From JAWKUK01 sp041398605 (GTDB lineage Bacteria > Planctomycetota > UBA1135 > GCA-002686595), in NCBI GenBank assembly GCA_041398605.1, contig JAWKUK010000013.1, positions 124,001-188,000 of the forward strand: a stretch of DNA of 64,000 nucleotides, written 5' to 3'. Of this stretch, positions 10,601 to 18,820 are shown piece by piece. A program made the translations under genes and the position numbers. The notes beneath the pieces were generated by a model. That model saw nothing but the letters and a program-made list of their open reading frames with translations. It made no database searches and had not been told where the DNA came from. The stretch's first letter is position 1. The number at the start of each line of letters is the position of its first letter.

Positions 10601-10705
10601 GTGTTGGCTCGTGTGAGAGTGCTGTTTGGAGCGAGGTGCGAGTGTGCGAGACGAAGGGGAGCGCTGGCGCTGAGTGGCGCTGGGGGCTTGGACGGCCCTC
10701 GCGGC

Positions 10706-11899
10706 TCAGAGCCCGTCCCGATGGAAGTGCGCGGCGAGGCCCATGCCGCCGGAGATACAGAGCGTCGCGAGGCCGTGCATGGCGTCACGCCGCTTGAGCT
10801 CATGCAGGAGCGTGACGACGATGCGGACCCCCGTCGCCCCGATCGGGTGGCCGAGCGCGATCGAGCCACCGTTGACGTTGAGGCGCTCCGCGTCGAAGCC
10901 GAGGGTCCGATCGCACGCGATGACCTGGGCCGCGAAGGCCTCGTTGAGCTCGACGAGGTCGTACTCGGCGAGCGCCATGCCATTCGCCGCCTCGAGGCTC
11001 TGGAACGCGGGCACGGGACCGAGGCCCATGACCTCCGGCGCGACGCCGCCTTGGCGGGCCTCGCCGAGCCAAGCGAGCGGCGTCAGCCCGAGCCGCACGA
11101 CGGCGGGACCAGAGGCGAGGACGACCGCGGCCGCGCCATCGGTGATGCCGCTCGCGTTGCCAGCCGTGACGGTCCCCGTCGTGCCTTTGGCCGCAAAGAC
11201 CGGGGGCAGCTTCGCGAGCGAGGCGAGCGTCGTGTCACCGCGCGGGTGCTCGTCCGCGGTGACGACGACGTCGCCCTTGCGGCCGGAGACGGTGACGGGC
11301 ACGAGCTCGTCCGCGAACCGTCCCGCGCGGATCGCAGCGTCGGCGCGCGCCTGGCTCTCGAGCGCGAAGCGATCCTGTTCGTCGCGCGAGATCCCGAGGT
11401 CCTGGGCGAGCTTCTCAGCCGTCTCGCCCATCAACATGTCGGCGAGCGGACACATGAAGCCGTCCTTGTACATGCCGTCCACCACGGGCGCGTGCCCGAG
11501 CCGGTAGCCCTGGCGCATGCGCGGCAGCATGAAGGGGAGCCCGCTCATCGACTCCGTCCCCGCCGCCACGACGACGTCGCTGCGCCCGAGGCGGATCGCG
11601 TCCGCGCCGAGCATGATCGCCTTCAACCCGGACCCGCAGGCCATGTTCACCGTCGTCGCGGGCACCGTGACGGGGAGGCCCGCGCGGACGGCGATCTGTC
11701 GCGCGACGTTCGGGCCGCCGCCAGCCTGACGGCCATTGCCGACAAAGACCTCACCCACCGCGCTCGGATCGACCCCCGCGCGCTCGAGCGCAGGCCGGAC
11801 CGCAGCGACGCCGAGGTCTGCCGCGCTCAGGTCCTGGAATGCGCCCAGGAACCGACCGATCGGGGTACGGACCGCAGAACAGATAGCGACTCGGGACAT
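10706..11899 (-). CDS. acetyl-CoA acetyltransferase (second thiolase)
   Basis: 397-residue thiolase with a complete catalytic set: Cys88 (VNMACGSG), His351 (ALGHPIGATG) and Cys381 (ATLCISGG). It is only moderately similar to the thiolase at 5928-7133, so this is an old paralogue rather than a recent duplication. NMACGSG and GHPIGATG resemble biosynthetic AtoB/PhaA-type enzymes, but direction cannot be judged. It is the first gene of the minus-strand acyl-CoA block, upstream of hbd by 105 bases; that gap contains only short GCGCTG repeats. Confidence 0.94.
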   Translation of the reverse strand: MSRVAICSAVRTPIGRFLGAFQDLSAADLGVAAVRPALERAGVDPSAVGEVFVGNGRQAGGGPNVARQIAVRAGLPVTVPATTVNMACGSGLKAIMLGADAIRLGRSDVVVAAGTESMSGLPFMLPRMRQGYRLGHAPVVDGMYKDGFMCPLADMLMGETAEKLAQDLGISRDEQDRFALESQARADAAIRAGRFADELVPVTVSGRKGDVVVTADEHPRGDTTLASLAKLPPVFAAKGTTGTVTAGNASGITDGAAAVVLASGPAVVRLGLTPLAWLGEARQGGVAPEVMGLGPVPAFQSLEAANGMALAEYDLVELNEAFAAQVIACDRTLGFDAERLNVNGGSIALGHPIGATGVRIVVTLLHELKRRDAMHGLATLCISGGMGLAAHFHRDGL

Positions 11900-12027
11900 G
11901 GTGCGGGTGGCGCTGCGCGCGGACGTTCGAGGGCCGGGTTTCCACGGACCCTGGCGCGCATTCGGGGCGACTAGGATAGGTGGCGGCCCGCGCCATCACA
12001 ACCTGGGCCGTCCCGCGCGCCCCTCCC

Positions 12028-12915
12028 ATGCCCCTCGACCCCCATCGCACGCGGCACCTGGCCCATGGCACGCGGCGCAAGGCGCGGGCGCTGGTGGCGC
12101 TCTTGCCCGAGGGGCGGCCCGAGGTCCAGCGCGCGCTGGAGGGCCTCGGCAAGGCCGCCCTGCCCGCGTTGCGGGCCGCGGCGGCCGGGTCCGAACCGCT
12201 CCTCCGGGTGCGCGCGCGGGGGGCGATGCTGGCGCGGCAGCGGCGGCGGGCGGCGGCCCGCGTGGCCGGGTACGGGCTCGGGCTGGCGCCGCTGGCCCCG
12301 GACCCCGTCGCGCTCGAGCGAGGCCTCTGGCTCGTCGATCGGTTCCTGGACCCGGACCTGGACGTGCGGGCGTCGCGGGCGAGCCTCGATGTCTGGGGGC
12401 GCGAGCTGAGGGCGCGGATCGCCCTGCGCCCGCCGGGCGCGCGCCGCGCGCTCCAACTGGTCGAGCTCCTCGCGGGCGAGATCGGCTTCGACGGGGCGCG
12501 GAGCGAGCCCCACCACCCGCATGGCGCCTCGCTGGCGCGCACCATCGAACGGCGGATGGGGCTCCCACTGACGCTGTGTGTGGTCTATGCGTCCGTAGGG
12601 CAGCGCGCGGGGCTCGACGCGCAGCTCCTGCCCTTCCCGGGCCACGTCTTGCTCGAGCTCAGGGACGGCGGCGATCGATTGATCGTCGACGCGTTCGACA
12701 AGGGGCGCCTCCTGACCGAGCGCCATTGCCTCGCGCACCTCGCGCGGCACGGCGTGCCCTACCGTGAGCGCTGGTTCACGCCGGCGAGCGCCCGCGACAT
12801 GCTGCAGCGGCAGCTGCACAACCTGGCGCATTCCCTCGTCCAACGCGGCCTCCAGGGCGAACAGAGCTTGCTGGCCGCGATCAGCGCGGCCCTTTCCGGT
12901 CCCCGCGACCGATGA
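12028..12915 (+). CDS. SirB1/transglutaminase-like family protein
   Basis: 295 residues. The C-terminal half matches the SirB1-type transglutaminase-like fold: EIGFDGARSEPHHPHGASLA, then ERRMGLPLTLCVVYASVGQRAGL and PFPGHVLLEL, including the conserved P-G-H. Members usually lack a full Cys-His-Asp triad, and their biochemical role is unsettled. The N-terminal 100 residues are Arg/Ala-rich and may be helical repeats. An in-frame GTG at 11980 is an alternative start; ATG at 12028 is preferred as the first ATG. It lies 22 bases upstream of the Lon-domain gene, probably in one operon, and diverges from the thiolase gene. Confidence 0.78.
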   Translation: MPLDPHRTRHLAHGTRRKARALVALLPEGRPEVQRALEGLGKAALPALRAAAAGSEPLLRVRARGAMLARQRRRAAARVAGYGLGLAPLAPDPVALERGLWLVDRFLDPDLDVRASRASLDVWGRELRARIALRPPGARRALQLVELLAGEIGFDGARSEPHHPHGASLARTIERRMGLPLTLCVVYASVGQRAGLDAQLLPFPGHVLLELRDGGDRLIVDAFDKGRLLTERHCLAHLARHGVPYRERWFTPASARDMLQRQLHNLAHSLVQRGLQGEQSLLAAISAALSGPRDR

Positions 12916-12937
12916 CGCCCACGGGGCGCACCCCTCG

Positions 12938-13645
12938 ATGCCGATGCACGGAGACGTCCCCATTCCCGACGCGTGGCCGCCGCCCATGGGCGCAGCGGTC
13001 ACCGTCCCCATGTTCCCGCTGCGCGGCGTGTTCCTGCTGCCGCGGCAGGTGCTGCCGTTGCACGTCTTCGAGCCCCGCTATCGCCAGCTGATCGAGGACG
13101 TGCTCGACGAGCAAGGCCGGCTCGTGCTGGCGACCGTGCTCGACGAGCAACCTGCCAGGCCCGCGCGGGGGGACGCGACCGATCCCACGGGAGCGGATGC
13201 AGCGCCCGGCGAGGTGACCGCCCCAGCGCCGGCGCCGCCGCGTGTCCTGCCGATCGCAGGCCTCGGCGAGATCGCGCGCCACGACAAGACGCCGGACGGG
13301 CGCTACTTCATCTGGCTCTTCGGCGTCGGTCGGCACGCGCTCGAAGAGGTCGAGTCGGACCGCCTCTACCGCCGGGTCCGGGCGCGGCCATTGCAGGAGC
13401 TCGACCCGAGCCCCAAGGAGGCGCGCGCCCTCTCCCCGCGCCTACGCGAGGCGCTCGCGTCGCGGAGCGAAGCGCCGCTCGACCTGCCGAGCGACATCCC
13501 GTTGGCCGTGCTCGCGGACTCGTTGTCGTCGAAGCTCCATCTGCCGCAAGCCGCGATGGAGCCGATCTTCTGCGAGCTCGATGTCGCGCGCCGCGCGGCG
13601 CTCGTGCTCGAGGCGCACGAGGCGTTCCCGCCGCCGCGGCTCTGA
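12938..13645 (+). CDS. Lon N-terminal (substrate-binding) domain protein
   Basis: 235 residues that resemble only the N-terminal LON domain of the Lon protease: VPMFPLRGVFLLPRQVLPLH followed by FEPRYRQLIEDVL, then GLGEIARHDKTPDGRY. There is no AAA+ ATPase or Ser-Lys protease part, so it is a stand-alone LON domain, found in many bacteria with unknown function. An Ala/Pro-rich insertion occurs at about residues 68-105. The ATG at 12938 fits; a second ATG two codons later is possible. It follows the SirB1-like gene and is closed by a strong hairpin. Confidence 0.88.
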   Translation: MPMHGDVPIPDAWPPPMGAAVTVPMFPLRGVFLLPRQVLPLHVFEPRYRQLIEDVLDEQGRLVLATVLDEQPARPARGDATDPTGADAAPGEVTAPAPAPPRVLPIAGLGEIARHDKTPDGRYFIWLFGVGRHALEEVESDRLYRRVRARPLQELDPSPKEARALSPRLREALASRSEAPLDLPSDIPLAVLADSLSSKLHLPQAAMEPIFCELDVARRAALVLEAHEAFPPPRL

Positions 13646-13674
13646 CGCCACCCGCACGAACAGCTCTCAAAAGG

Positions 13675-13710
13675 GCGCGCCCCGGCAGCACGTGTGCTGC
13701 CGGGGCGCGC
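13675..13710. terminator. 36-base palindromic terminator between convergent genes
   Basis: A perfect 17-base inverted repeat (13675-13691 with 13694-13710) with a two-base centre lies 30 bases after the Lon-domain gene and 86 bases before the end of the convergent secreted-protein gene. There is a weak T/C-rich stretch after it on plus. It probably terminates both transcripts. Confidence 0.7.
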
Positions 13711-13795
13711 TCGCTCTGGTCGCCGGTCCGAGCCAGGCCCTCGGGCGTTCACCCCGAGGTCTGGGCTCGGGCCGGCGCCCGCTCATATGCCGACC

Positions 13796-15862
13796 TCACA
13801 TGCCGACCTGGACCTGGAGCGCGTTCGACAGGTTCGACGTCGCCATGCCGCCGACGAAGTCACGGTGCCAGAACTGGAGCCAGAGGGTCTGGCCGACCGT
13901 CGCCGAGACAGGGCCGGACGCGCTCGGGAGCGCGGTGAGGTCGGCCAGGATGCTGACCGAACCCGTCGCGCCCGAGGTGACGACCGAGCCGCCGACGCCG
14001 CGCGCGGTCGTGCCGCCGACGCAGAGCGTGCCCTGACCGCCGCCCGCGAGCAGCGTGTTCGCCGTCGTGGTGCCGCGGACGAAGAAGCCGAACGCGTTCA
14101 GCGGCAGGTCCGTGACGTTCAGGACGAGGTCGTTCGCGGCGAGCGAGGCGCTGCCGGTGCCGAACATGTTGCCCGTCTTGCCGGTCGAGTTGGCGACCGG
14201 GGTGCAGTACTTGGTGCCGACGAGCGCGTCCGTGTAGCAGATCGACAGGACGGTGCCGTCCGAGACCGCGCCAGCGGTGTCGAAGCTCCACGTGGCGTCG
14301 GAGCCGATGCCGCCGGCCTGGTAGCCGATGGTCGCGCTCTCCCCGCCGTTGGGGCGAACTTGTTCGATGTCCTGGTAGAGGTACTGCGCGACGACGGGGC
14401 CGCCGGCCGCGAAGACCTGCACTTGGAACGTCGCAAACTGACCGGCGCTCGCCGCGCCAAAGAACCCAGCCTGGTTCCACTGGATGATCAGCGTGTCGCC
14501 GATCTCCTGCCAGAGGATGTCGCCGATGGTGCCGCCGGCAGTGTTGAAGTCATCCCAGAAGGGAAGGAGCGCCTGGTCGAGAACGAATGCGCCGGTTGAC
14601 GGGATCGTCGCGTTGCTGAAGGCAAGGTCCGCGCCAGCGCCAGCGAAGCGCACGCCGCCGTTGCTGCCGACGCGGGCGATGCCCGCGGCCAGCAGCCCGT
14701 TCCCGACCGTAGTGGTGATGTCGGCCTCGCCGTCATCTGACAGCATGAGCGACGTCCCGGTGGCGGAGATGTCGATGAAGGTGCCCGGGAGGGTGTCCGT
14801 GATGACGACCGAGCTCAGGCTCTTGTCGACAAGGGAGAGCACCGTGCCGTTGTGCACGGCGGCGTTGGCGTTGAAGCTGTACTGGACGTCGTTGCTCGCC
14901 GGGCCCACGCCGTTCTGGTACCCGATCGTGGCGCTCGCGCCGCCGCTTGCCCGGACGGACTCGATGTCCGAATAGAGAAACTGGGCAAAGGCCGGACCGG
15001 ACGAGTGGACTTGGACCTGGAACGTCGCGCGGTCTTGGGTCGCGCCGCCTTGGTAGAACGACGCGTTGTCCCACTGGATGATCAGCGTGCCGCCGATCTC
15101 TTCCCAGAGGATGTTGCCCCAGAGGCCAAGTTCGGTATCGAAGTCATCCCAGAAGGGGAACAGCACCTGGCCCGGGGTGAACGCCGTGCTCGGGAGCGCG
15201 GCGTTGCTGAACGCGAGATCTTGTCCGGAGCCAGCGAACCGGACGCCGCCGTTGCTGCCGACGCGGGCGACCCCCGCGGCGAGCAGCGCATTGCCGACCG
15301 TCGTGGTGATGTCCACCTCACCGTCATCGTCGATGTTCAGCGCGGTCCCGGTCGCGGAGATGTCGATGAACGTGCCGGGGAGGCAGTCCGTGATCGCGAC
15401 CTCGATCACCGGCGGCGGCGGCGGCGCCATCTCGCCGACGTTCAAGACGCCGGTGCCGACGGCCGAGTTGAAGCCCGCCACGCGCACGTAGAGCGGGTTC
15501 GTGTCCGGCGCGACCGCCGTGACCTGGCTCTCGAAGCCAACGAAGTCGTCGTTGCACTCGATCGAGGTCAGCGCGCCGCACGTGCCGGAGAGGATCTCGA
15601 GGCGCGTGTCGAAGCCGGACCCGAAGGTGTCGACCGTGATGATGCTGCCCGCCGCGCTCGGCGTGATCGTGTACCAGAGGTCGAGCGGCAGAGAACCGCC
15701 GCACGGGAACGCCTCAGGGCTCGTCGTCGCGAGCGTGTTGTCGAACGGGGTGGCGCCAAGCGCGAGGGGCAGCGCGCCCGCACACTCATCGTTTTGCGCA
15801 AACGCTGCGCCCGTGGTGGCGACACCGAGCACGAGCGCCCGGGTAAAGAGTCCAAATTGCAT
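13796..15862 (-). CDS. secreted multidomain protein with duplicated central domain
   Basis: 688 residues, probably exported: the N-terminus is hydrophobic and ends ...GAAFAQ before NDECAGALPL. Residues about 22-145 look like a PPC-type pre-peptidase domain (DLWYTITPSAAG, TRLEILSGTCG, IECNDDF). A short Pro stretch follows, then two copies of a 197-residue unit, each starting ITD(C/T)LPGTFIDISATGT and containing ARVGSNGGVRFAG and FPFWDDF or LPFWDDF. The last about 139 residues (from GTKYCTP) are the module shared with the proteins at 1894 and 32076. No catalytic motif is seen; adhesion or matrix function is only a guess. The ATG at 15862 is preferred over an in-frame TTG at 15877. Confidence 0.87.
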   Translation of the reverse strand: MQFGLFTRALVLGVATTGAAFAQNDECAGALPLALGATPFDNTLATTSPEAFPCGGSLPLDLWYTITPSAAGSIITVDTFGSGFDTRLEILSGTCGALTSIECNDDFVGFESQVTAVAPDTNPLYVRVAGFNSAVGTGVLNVGEMAPPPPPVIEVAITDCLPGTFIDISATGTALNIDDDGEVDITTTVGNALLAAGVARVGSNGGVRFAGSGQDLAFSNAALPSTAFTPGQVLFPFWDDFDTELGLWGNILWEEIGGTLIIQWDNASFYQGGATQDRATFQVQVHSSGPAFAQFLYSDIESVRASGGASATIGYQNGVGPASNDVQYSFNANAAVHNGTVLSLVDKSLSSVVITDTLPGTFIDISATGTSLMLSDDGEADITTTVGNGLLAAGIARVGSNGGVRFAGAGADLAFSNATIPSTGAFVLDQALLPFWDDFNTAGGTIGDILWQEIGDTLIIQWNQAGFFGAASAGQFATFQVQVFAAGGPVVAQYLYQDIEQVRPNGGESATIGYQAGGIGSDATWSFDTAGAVSDGTVLSICYTDALVGTKYCTPVANSTGKTGNMFGTGSASLAANDLVLNVTDLPLNAFGFFVRGTTTANTLLAGGGQGTLCVGGTTARGVGGSVVTSGATGSVSILADLTALPSASGPVSATVGQTLWLQFWHRDFVGGMATSNLSNALQVQVGM
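14237..15394 (-). repeat. two tandem coding repeats of about 591 bases
   Basis: Copy one begins at 15394 and copy two at 14803, 197 codons apart. The protein copies are clearly alike (for example VGNALLAAGVARVGSNGGV versus VGNGLLAAGIARVGSNGGV). This is an intragenic domain duplication that has diverged in sequence. Confidence 0.8.
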
Positions 15863-16174
15863 GGTGATGATTGGCAAGGAAGAGAGTGATCTCTCGGAAC
15901 AGGGAGAGTCGGTTACTGGGAAGTGTCCATCGCAATTTGCCGCCCGGCAAGTCGCGTCGTGCTTATCCCCGAGATCGATGGGTGGGTCCCATCGCGGGGC
16001 AGCGCCGCCACGGCGACCGAGACGGAGTCGCAGCTCAGTCCAACGTCCCCGTCCGCCCCCGCTGAGAGCGCGCGCGGGGCCGTTTCGGGGTCAATCCGCG
16101 CTGGCGAACCACGCTCGGCGACGCCCGGCATGTACCATGCTGAGTTACCCCGCGGCGAGACACCCTGCGACCGA
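15863..16174. other. 312-base divergent intergenic region with nested hairpin
   Basis: No gene is supported here. It separates the secreted-protein gene (minus) from purE (plus), so it should hold both promoters. A nested inverted repeat spans 15967-15999: an outer five-base pair (15967-15971 with 15995-15999) and an inner seven-base pair (15976-15982 with 15988-15994). It could be an operator or leader structure for purE; I recognise no known purine riboswitch. Confidence 0.4.
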
Positions 16175-16705
16175 ATGCCCCACACATCTTCAGGCCCCGA
16201 TCCCCGGCCCGGCACAGCCCCCGGCGCGCCCCTCGTCGGCGTCATCTTCGGCAGCGCCTCCGACTGGCCGACGATGCGCCACGCGGTCGAAGCGCTCGAT
16301 CGCTTCGGCGTGCCCAGCGAGCACTGCGTCGTCTCCGCGCACCGCACCCCGGATCGGATGCGTGAGTACGCGACGACGGCGGCCGCGCGGGGGCTGCAGG
16401 TCCTCATCGCTGGCGCAGGCGGCGCCGCGCACTTGCCCGGCATGGTCGCAGCGTGGACGACGCTGCCCGTCCTCGGCGTGCCGGTCGAGAGCCGCGCGCT
16501 GAAGGGCATGGACTCGCTGCTGTCGATCGCGCAGATGCCCGGCGGGATCCCCGTCGGGACGCTCGCGATCGGCGCCGCAGGCGCCAAGAACGCCGGGCTC
16601 CTCGCGGTGCGTGTCCTCGCGGCGCGCGACGCGGCCTTGCGCGCGAAGCTCGAGGAGTTCCACGCTGAACAGGCCCAGAAAGCCCTCGCGGCCCCGCTCG
16701 AGTGA
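16175..16705 (+). CDS. purE: N5-carboxyaminoimidazole ribonucleotide mutase
   Basis: 176-residue PurE class I. It converts N5-CAIR, made by PurK, to CAIR in purine synthesis. Signature motifs: GSASDWPTM at the phosphate-binding N-terminus, SAHRTPDRM with the catalytic His, AGGAAHLPGMVAAWTTLPV and GIPVGTLAIG. The ATG at 16175 gives normal length with a 15-residue Pro/Gly-rich lead. The stop overlaps the GTG of purK by four bases (GTGA), so the two are translationally coupled. Assignment is secure; the presence of purK fits the bacterial two-step pathway. Confidence 0.96.
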   Translation: MPHTSSGPDPRPGTAPGAPLVGVIFGSASDWPTMRHAVEALDRFGVPSEHCVVSAHRTPDRMREYATTAAARGLQVLIAGAGGAAHLPGMVAAWTTLPVLGVPVESRALKGMDSLLSIAQMPGGIPVGTLAIGAAGAKNAGLLAVRVLAARDAALRAKLEEFHAEQAQKALAAPLE

Positions 16706-17946
16706 CGCGCTCCGAACCTCTCACTGTGCTTCACCCCGGGAGCGTGCTCGGGGTCCTCGGCGGCGGCCAGCTCGGGCGCATGTTCGCGCTCGAGGCCAAG
16801 CGCCTCGGCTTCCGCGTGGCGGTGTACACCCCTGAGCTCGACTCCCCCGCGGCCCAGGTCGCAGACCACGTCACGCGCGCGGAGTACACGGACCTCGACC
16901 GCGTCGCCGCATTCGCGCGCTCGGTCGACGGTGTGACGTTCGAGTTCGAGAATGTCCCCGCGCCCACGGCCGCGACCGCCGCCGAGCACACGCGCGTGCG
17001 CCCCGGCGGCCCCTTGCTGGCCATCGCCCAGGATCGCCTCGCCGAGAAGGCGGCCTTCGCGCGCCTCGGCTTGCCGATCGGTCCCTACGCCCCGGTGCGC
17101 CGCGCGGAGGACCTCGCCGCGGCGGCCTCGGCGGTGCCGGGCAAGAGCGTGCTGAAGACGGCGCGGCTCGGCTACGACGGCAAAGGCCAGCAGAGGCTCG
17201 CCTCCGCGCAGGAGCTCCCGCAGGCACACGCCGCGCTCGGAGCCGTGCCCTGTGTGCTCGAGGAGTTTGTGCCCTTCGTCGGCGAGCTCTCTGTCGTCGG
17301 CGCGCGCGGCGCCGATGGGTCCGTCGCGCTGTACGAGCCGTTCCGAAACGTGCACGCCGACCACATCCTCGACGTCACGACGTGCCCGGCAGGCCTCGAC
17401 GCCGCGGTGGTGCACGATGCGCAGCGCATCGCGCGCGCGCTGCTCGAGGGCCTCGACGTCGTCGGCGTGCTGTGTGTCGAGCTGTTCCAGCTGGCGGACG
17501 GGCGGCTCTTCGTGAACGAGATCGCGCCGCGGCCGCACAACTCAGGGCACCTGACGCTCGACGCGCACGTGTGCTCGCAGTTCGAGCAGCAAGTGCGCGC
17601 GCTCGCGGGCCTCCCGCTCGGCGCGACACAGCGCACCGGCGGCGCGGGCGCGATGGCCAACCTGCTCGGCGACCTGTGGCAGCGAGGCGAGCCCGACTGG
17701 TCCGCCGCGCTCGCGATCCCTGGCGTCCGCCTGCATCTCTACGGCAAGCGCGAGGCGCGCCCAGGCCGCAAGATGGGCCACCTGTGCGCGACCGCGGACG
17801 ACGCCGAGGCCGCCGCGGCGCTCGTCGTGCGAGCGCGCGCTGCGCTGACGGCGGGCCACGCCGTCGAGACGGCCGCTCAGGACCCCCGGGACGGCTGGGG
17901 CGGCGGCTCGGACCGACGCGCTGGCGCGTCATCCTCCTCGGGTTGA
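16702..17946 (+). CDS. purK: 5-(carboxyamino)imidazole ribonucleotide synthase
   Basis: 414-residue ATP-grasp enzyme that carboxylates AIR with ATP and bicarbonate to N5-CAIR. Motifs: GVLGGGQLGRM near the N-terminus, KTARLGYDGKGQ, the EEFVPF region, VLCVELFQLADGRLFVNEIAPRP with the metal-binding Glu/Asn, and NSGHLT. The start is GTG in a GTGA overlap with purE. The C-terminal about 25 residues (from AAQDPRDGW) are low complexity, and their codons overlap by 70 bases the convergent methyltransferase gene at 17877-18791. The last part may therefore be non-conserved. Confidence 0.96.
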   Translation: MTRSEPLTVLHPGSVLGVLGGGQLGRMFALEAKRLGFRVAVYTPELDSPAAQVADHVTRAEYTDLDRVAAFARSVDGVTFEFENVPAPTAATAAEHTRVRPGGPLLAIAQDRLAEKAAFARLGLPIGPYAPVRRAEDLAAAASAVPGKSVLKTARLGYDGKGQQRLASAQELPQAHAALGAVPCVLEEFVPFVGELSVVGARGADGSVALYEPFRNVHADHILDVTTCPAGLDAAVVHDAQRIARALLEGLDVVGVLCVELFQLADGRLFVNEIAPRPHNSGHLTLDAHVCSQFEQQVRALAGLPLGATQRTGGAGAMANLLGDLWQRGEPDWSAALAIPGVRLHLYGKREARPGRKMGHLCATADDAEAAAALVVRARAALTAGHAVETAAQDPRDGWGGGSDRRAGASSSSG

Positions 17947-18791
17947 GCGCGCGCGTCGCCAGCGCCTTCAGCGCCCTCCGTGCCGCGCTGCTCCGTCGCG
18001 TCCTGAATGAGCGCCTTGCGGCGCAGCAGCTCCTCCTCGCGGCGCGCGTTCTTCGCGTTGATGAAGAGGCCGAGCTCGCTCGGTGACAGCTCGGAACCCA
18101 GCGCGCGCAGCATCAAGTGCCACGCCCGCGCGTCGCGGTTCTCCAGCGGCGCGCGCCCGAAGACGCGCCGCAGCGAGCGCTCGATCGAGTCCGCCGCAGC
18201 CGGCGTCCGCGCGACCTTCCCGGCGAACACCTCCACCATGCGCTCGATCAGGAAGCGGCGCCCTTGGTCCGCGAGCCGCTTCGCGGGCCGCTCGCGCTGG
18301 TGCACTTCCGTGCCCGTGAAGAGCGTCCATAGCACGAGCGAGGCCGTCAGCGCGAGGTTGATCGAGGTGTGCTCCTGCGCGGTGCGCACGTGCGACAGCT
18401 CCTGGCAGAGGTCGACCTCTTCCCCCGTCAACCCCTCCGCTTCGGAGCCAAAGACGAGCGCGAGGACGTCCTCGCCCGAGTCCGCGAGCGCCTGCGCGCG
18501 GGGGGCCACGTCGCGCCAATCCTCGCGCGCGCGTTTGCCGCGCGCGCGCGCGGTGAAGCCGATCGCCCAGGCGGCGCCGGCGAGCGCGTCCTGCAAGGTC
18601 GGCACGACACGGATCGCCGCGCGCGCGTCGTGTGCGCCGTGGGCCATCTGCTCGAACTCGGGGTGCACGAGCAACGACGGCCGCGAGGGCGCGACGAGCA
18701 CGATCTCGGCTGGTCCAAAGTTCTGCGTCGCGCGCAAGACAGAGCCGAGGTTTCGGGGCCCCTCGGTCCGGCACAGGACAATGCGTTTCAT
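17877..18791 (-). CDS. SPOUT-family RNA methyltransferase, TrmJ-like
   Basis: 304 residues. The N-terminal about 165 residues are a SPOUT (alpha/beta-knot) methyltransferase: RIVLCRTEGPRNLGSVLRA, VFGSEAEGLTGEEVDLC, then HTSINLALTASLVLW forming the knot. This is the TrmJ/TrmH pattern of 2'-O-ribose methylation of tRNA or rRNA using SAM. The C-terminal half is a helical extension ending in a charged low-complexity tail that overlaps purK. The ATG at 18791 fits the TrmJ N-terminus; a GTG at 18824 overlapping the upstream stop as GTGA is an alternative. The target base is not deducible. Confidence 0.87.
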   Translation of the reverse strand: MKRIVLCRTEGPRNLGSVLRATQNFGPAEIVLVAPSRPSLLVHPEFEQMAHGAHDARAAIRVVPTLQDALAGAAWAIGFTARARGKRAREDWRDVAPRAQALADSGEDVLALVFGSEAEGLTGEEVDLCQELSHVRTAQEHTSINLALTASLVLWTLFTGTEVHQRERPAKRLADQGRRFLIERMVEVFAGKVARTPAAADSIERSLRRVFGRAPLENRDARAWHLMLRALGSELSPSELGLFINAKNARREEELLRRKALIQDATEQRGTEGAEGAGDARAQPEEDDAPARRSEPPPQPSRGS

Positions 18792-18820
18792 GGCGCTAGC
18801 TCGCTCGGGCTCTCGCGGGG

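Noticed and set aside
11971..13011. Minus-strand open frame of about 346 codons over the SirB1-like gene
   Set aside because: Composition is low-complexity and it covers a plus-strand gene with recognisable motifs.
15967..15999. Purine riboswitch before purE
   Set aside because: Only a nested hairpin is seen; the conserved core of known purine or ZTP aptamers was not found.
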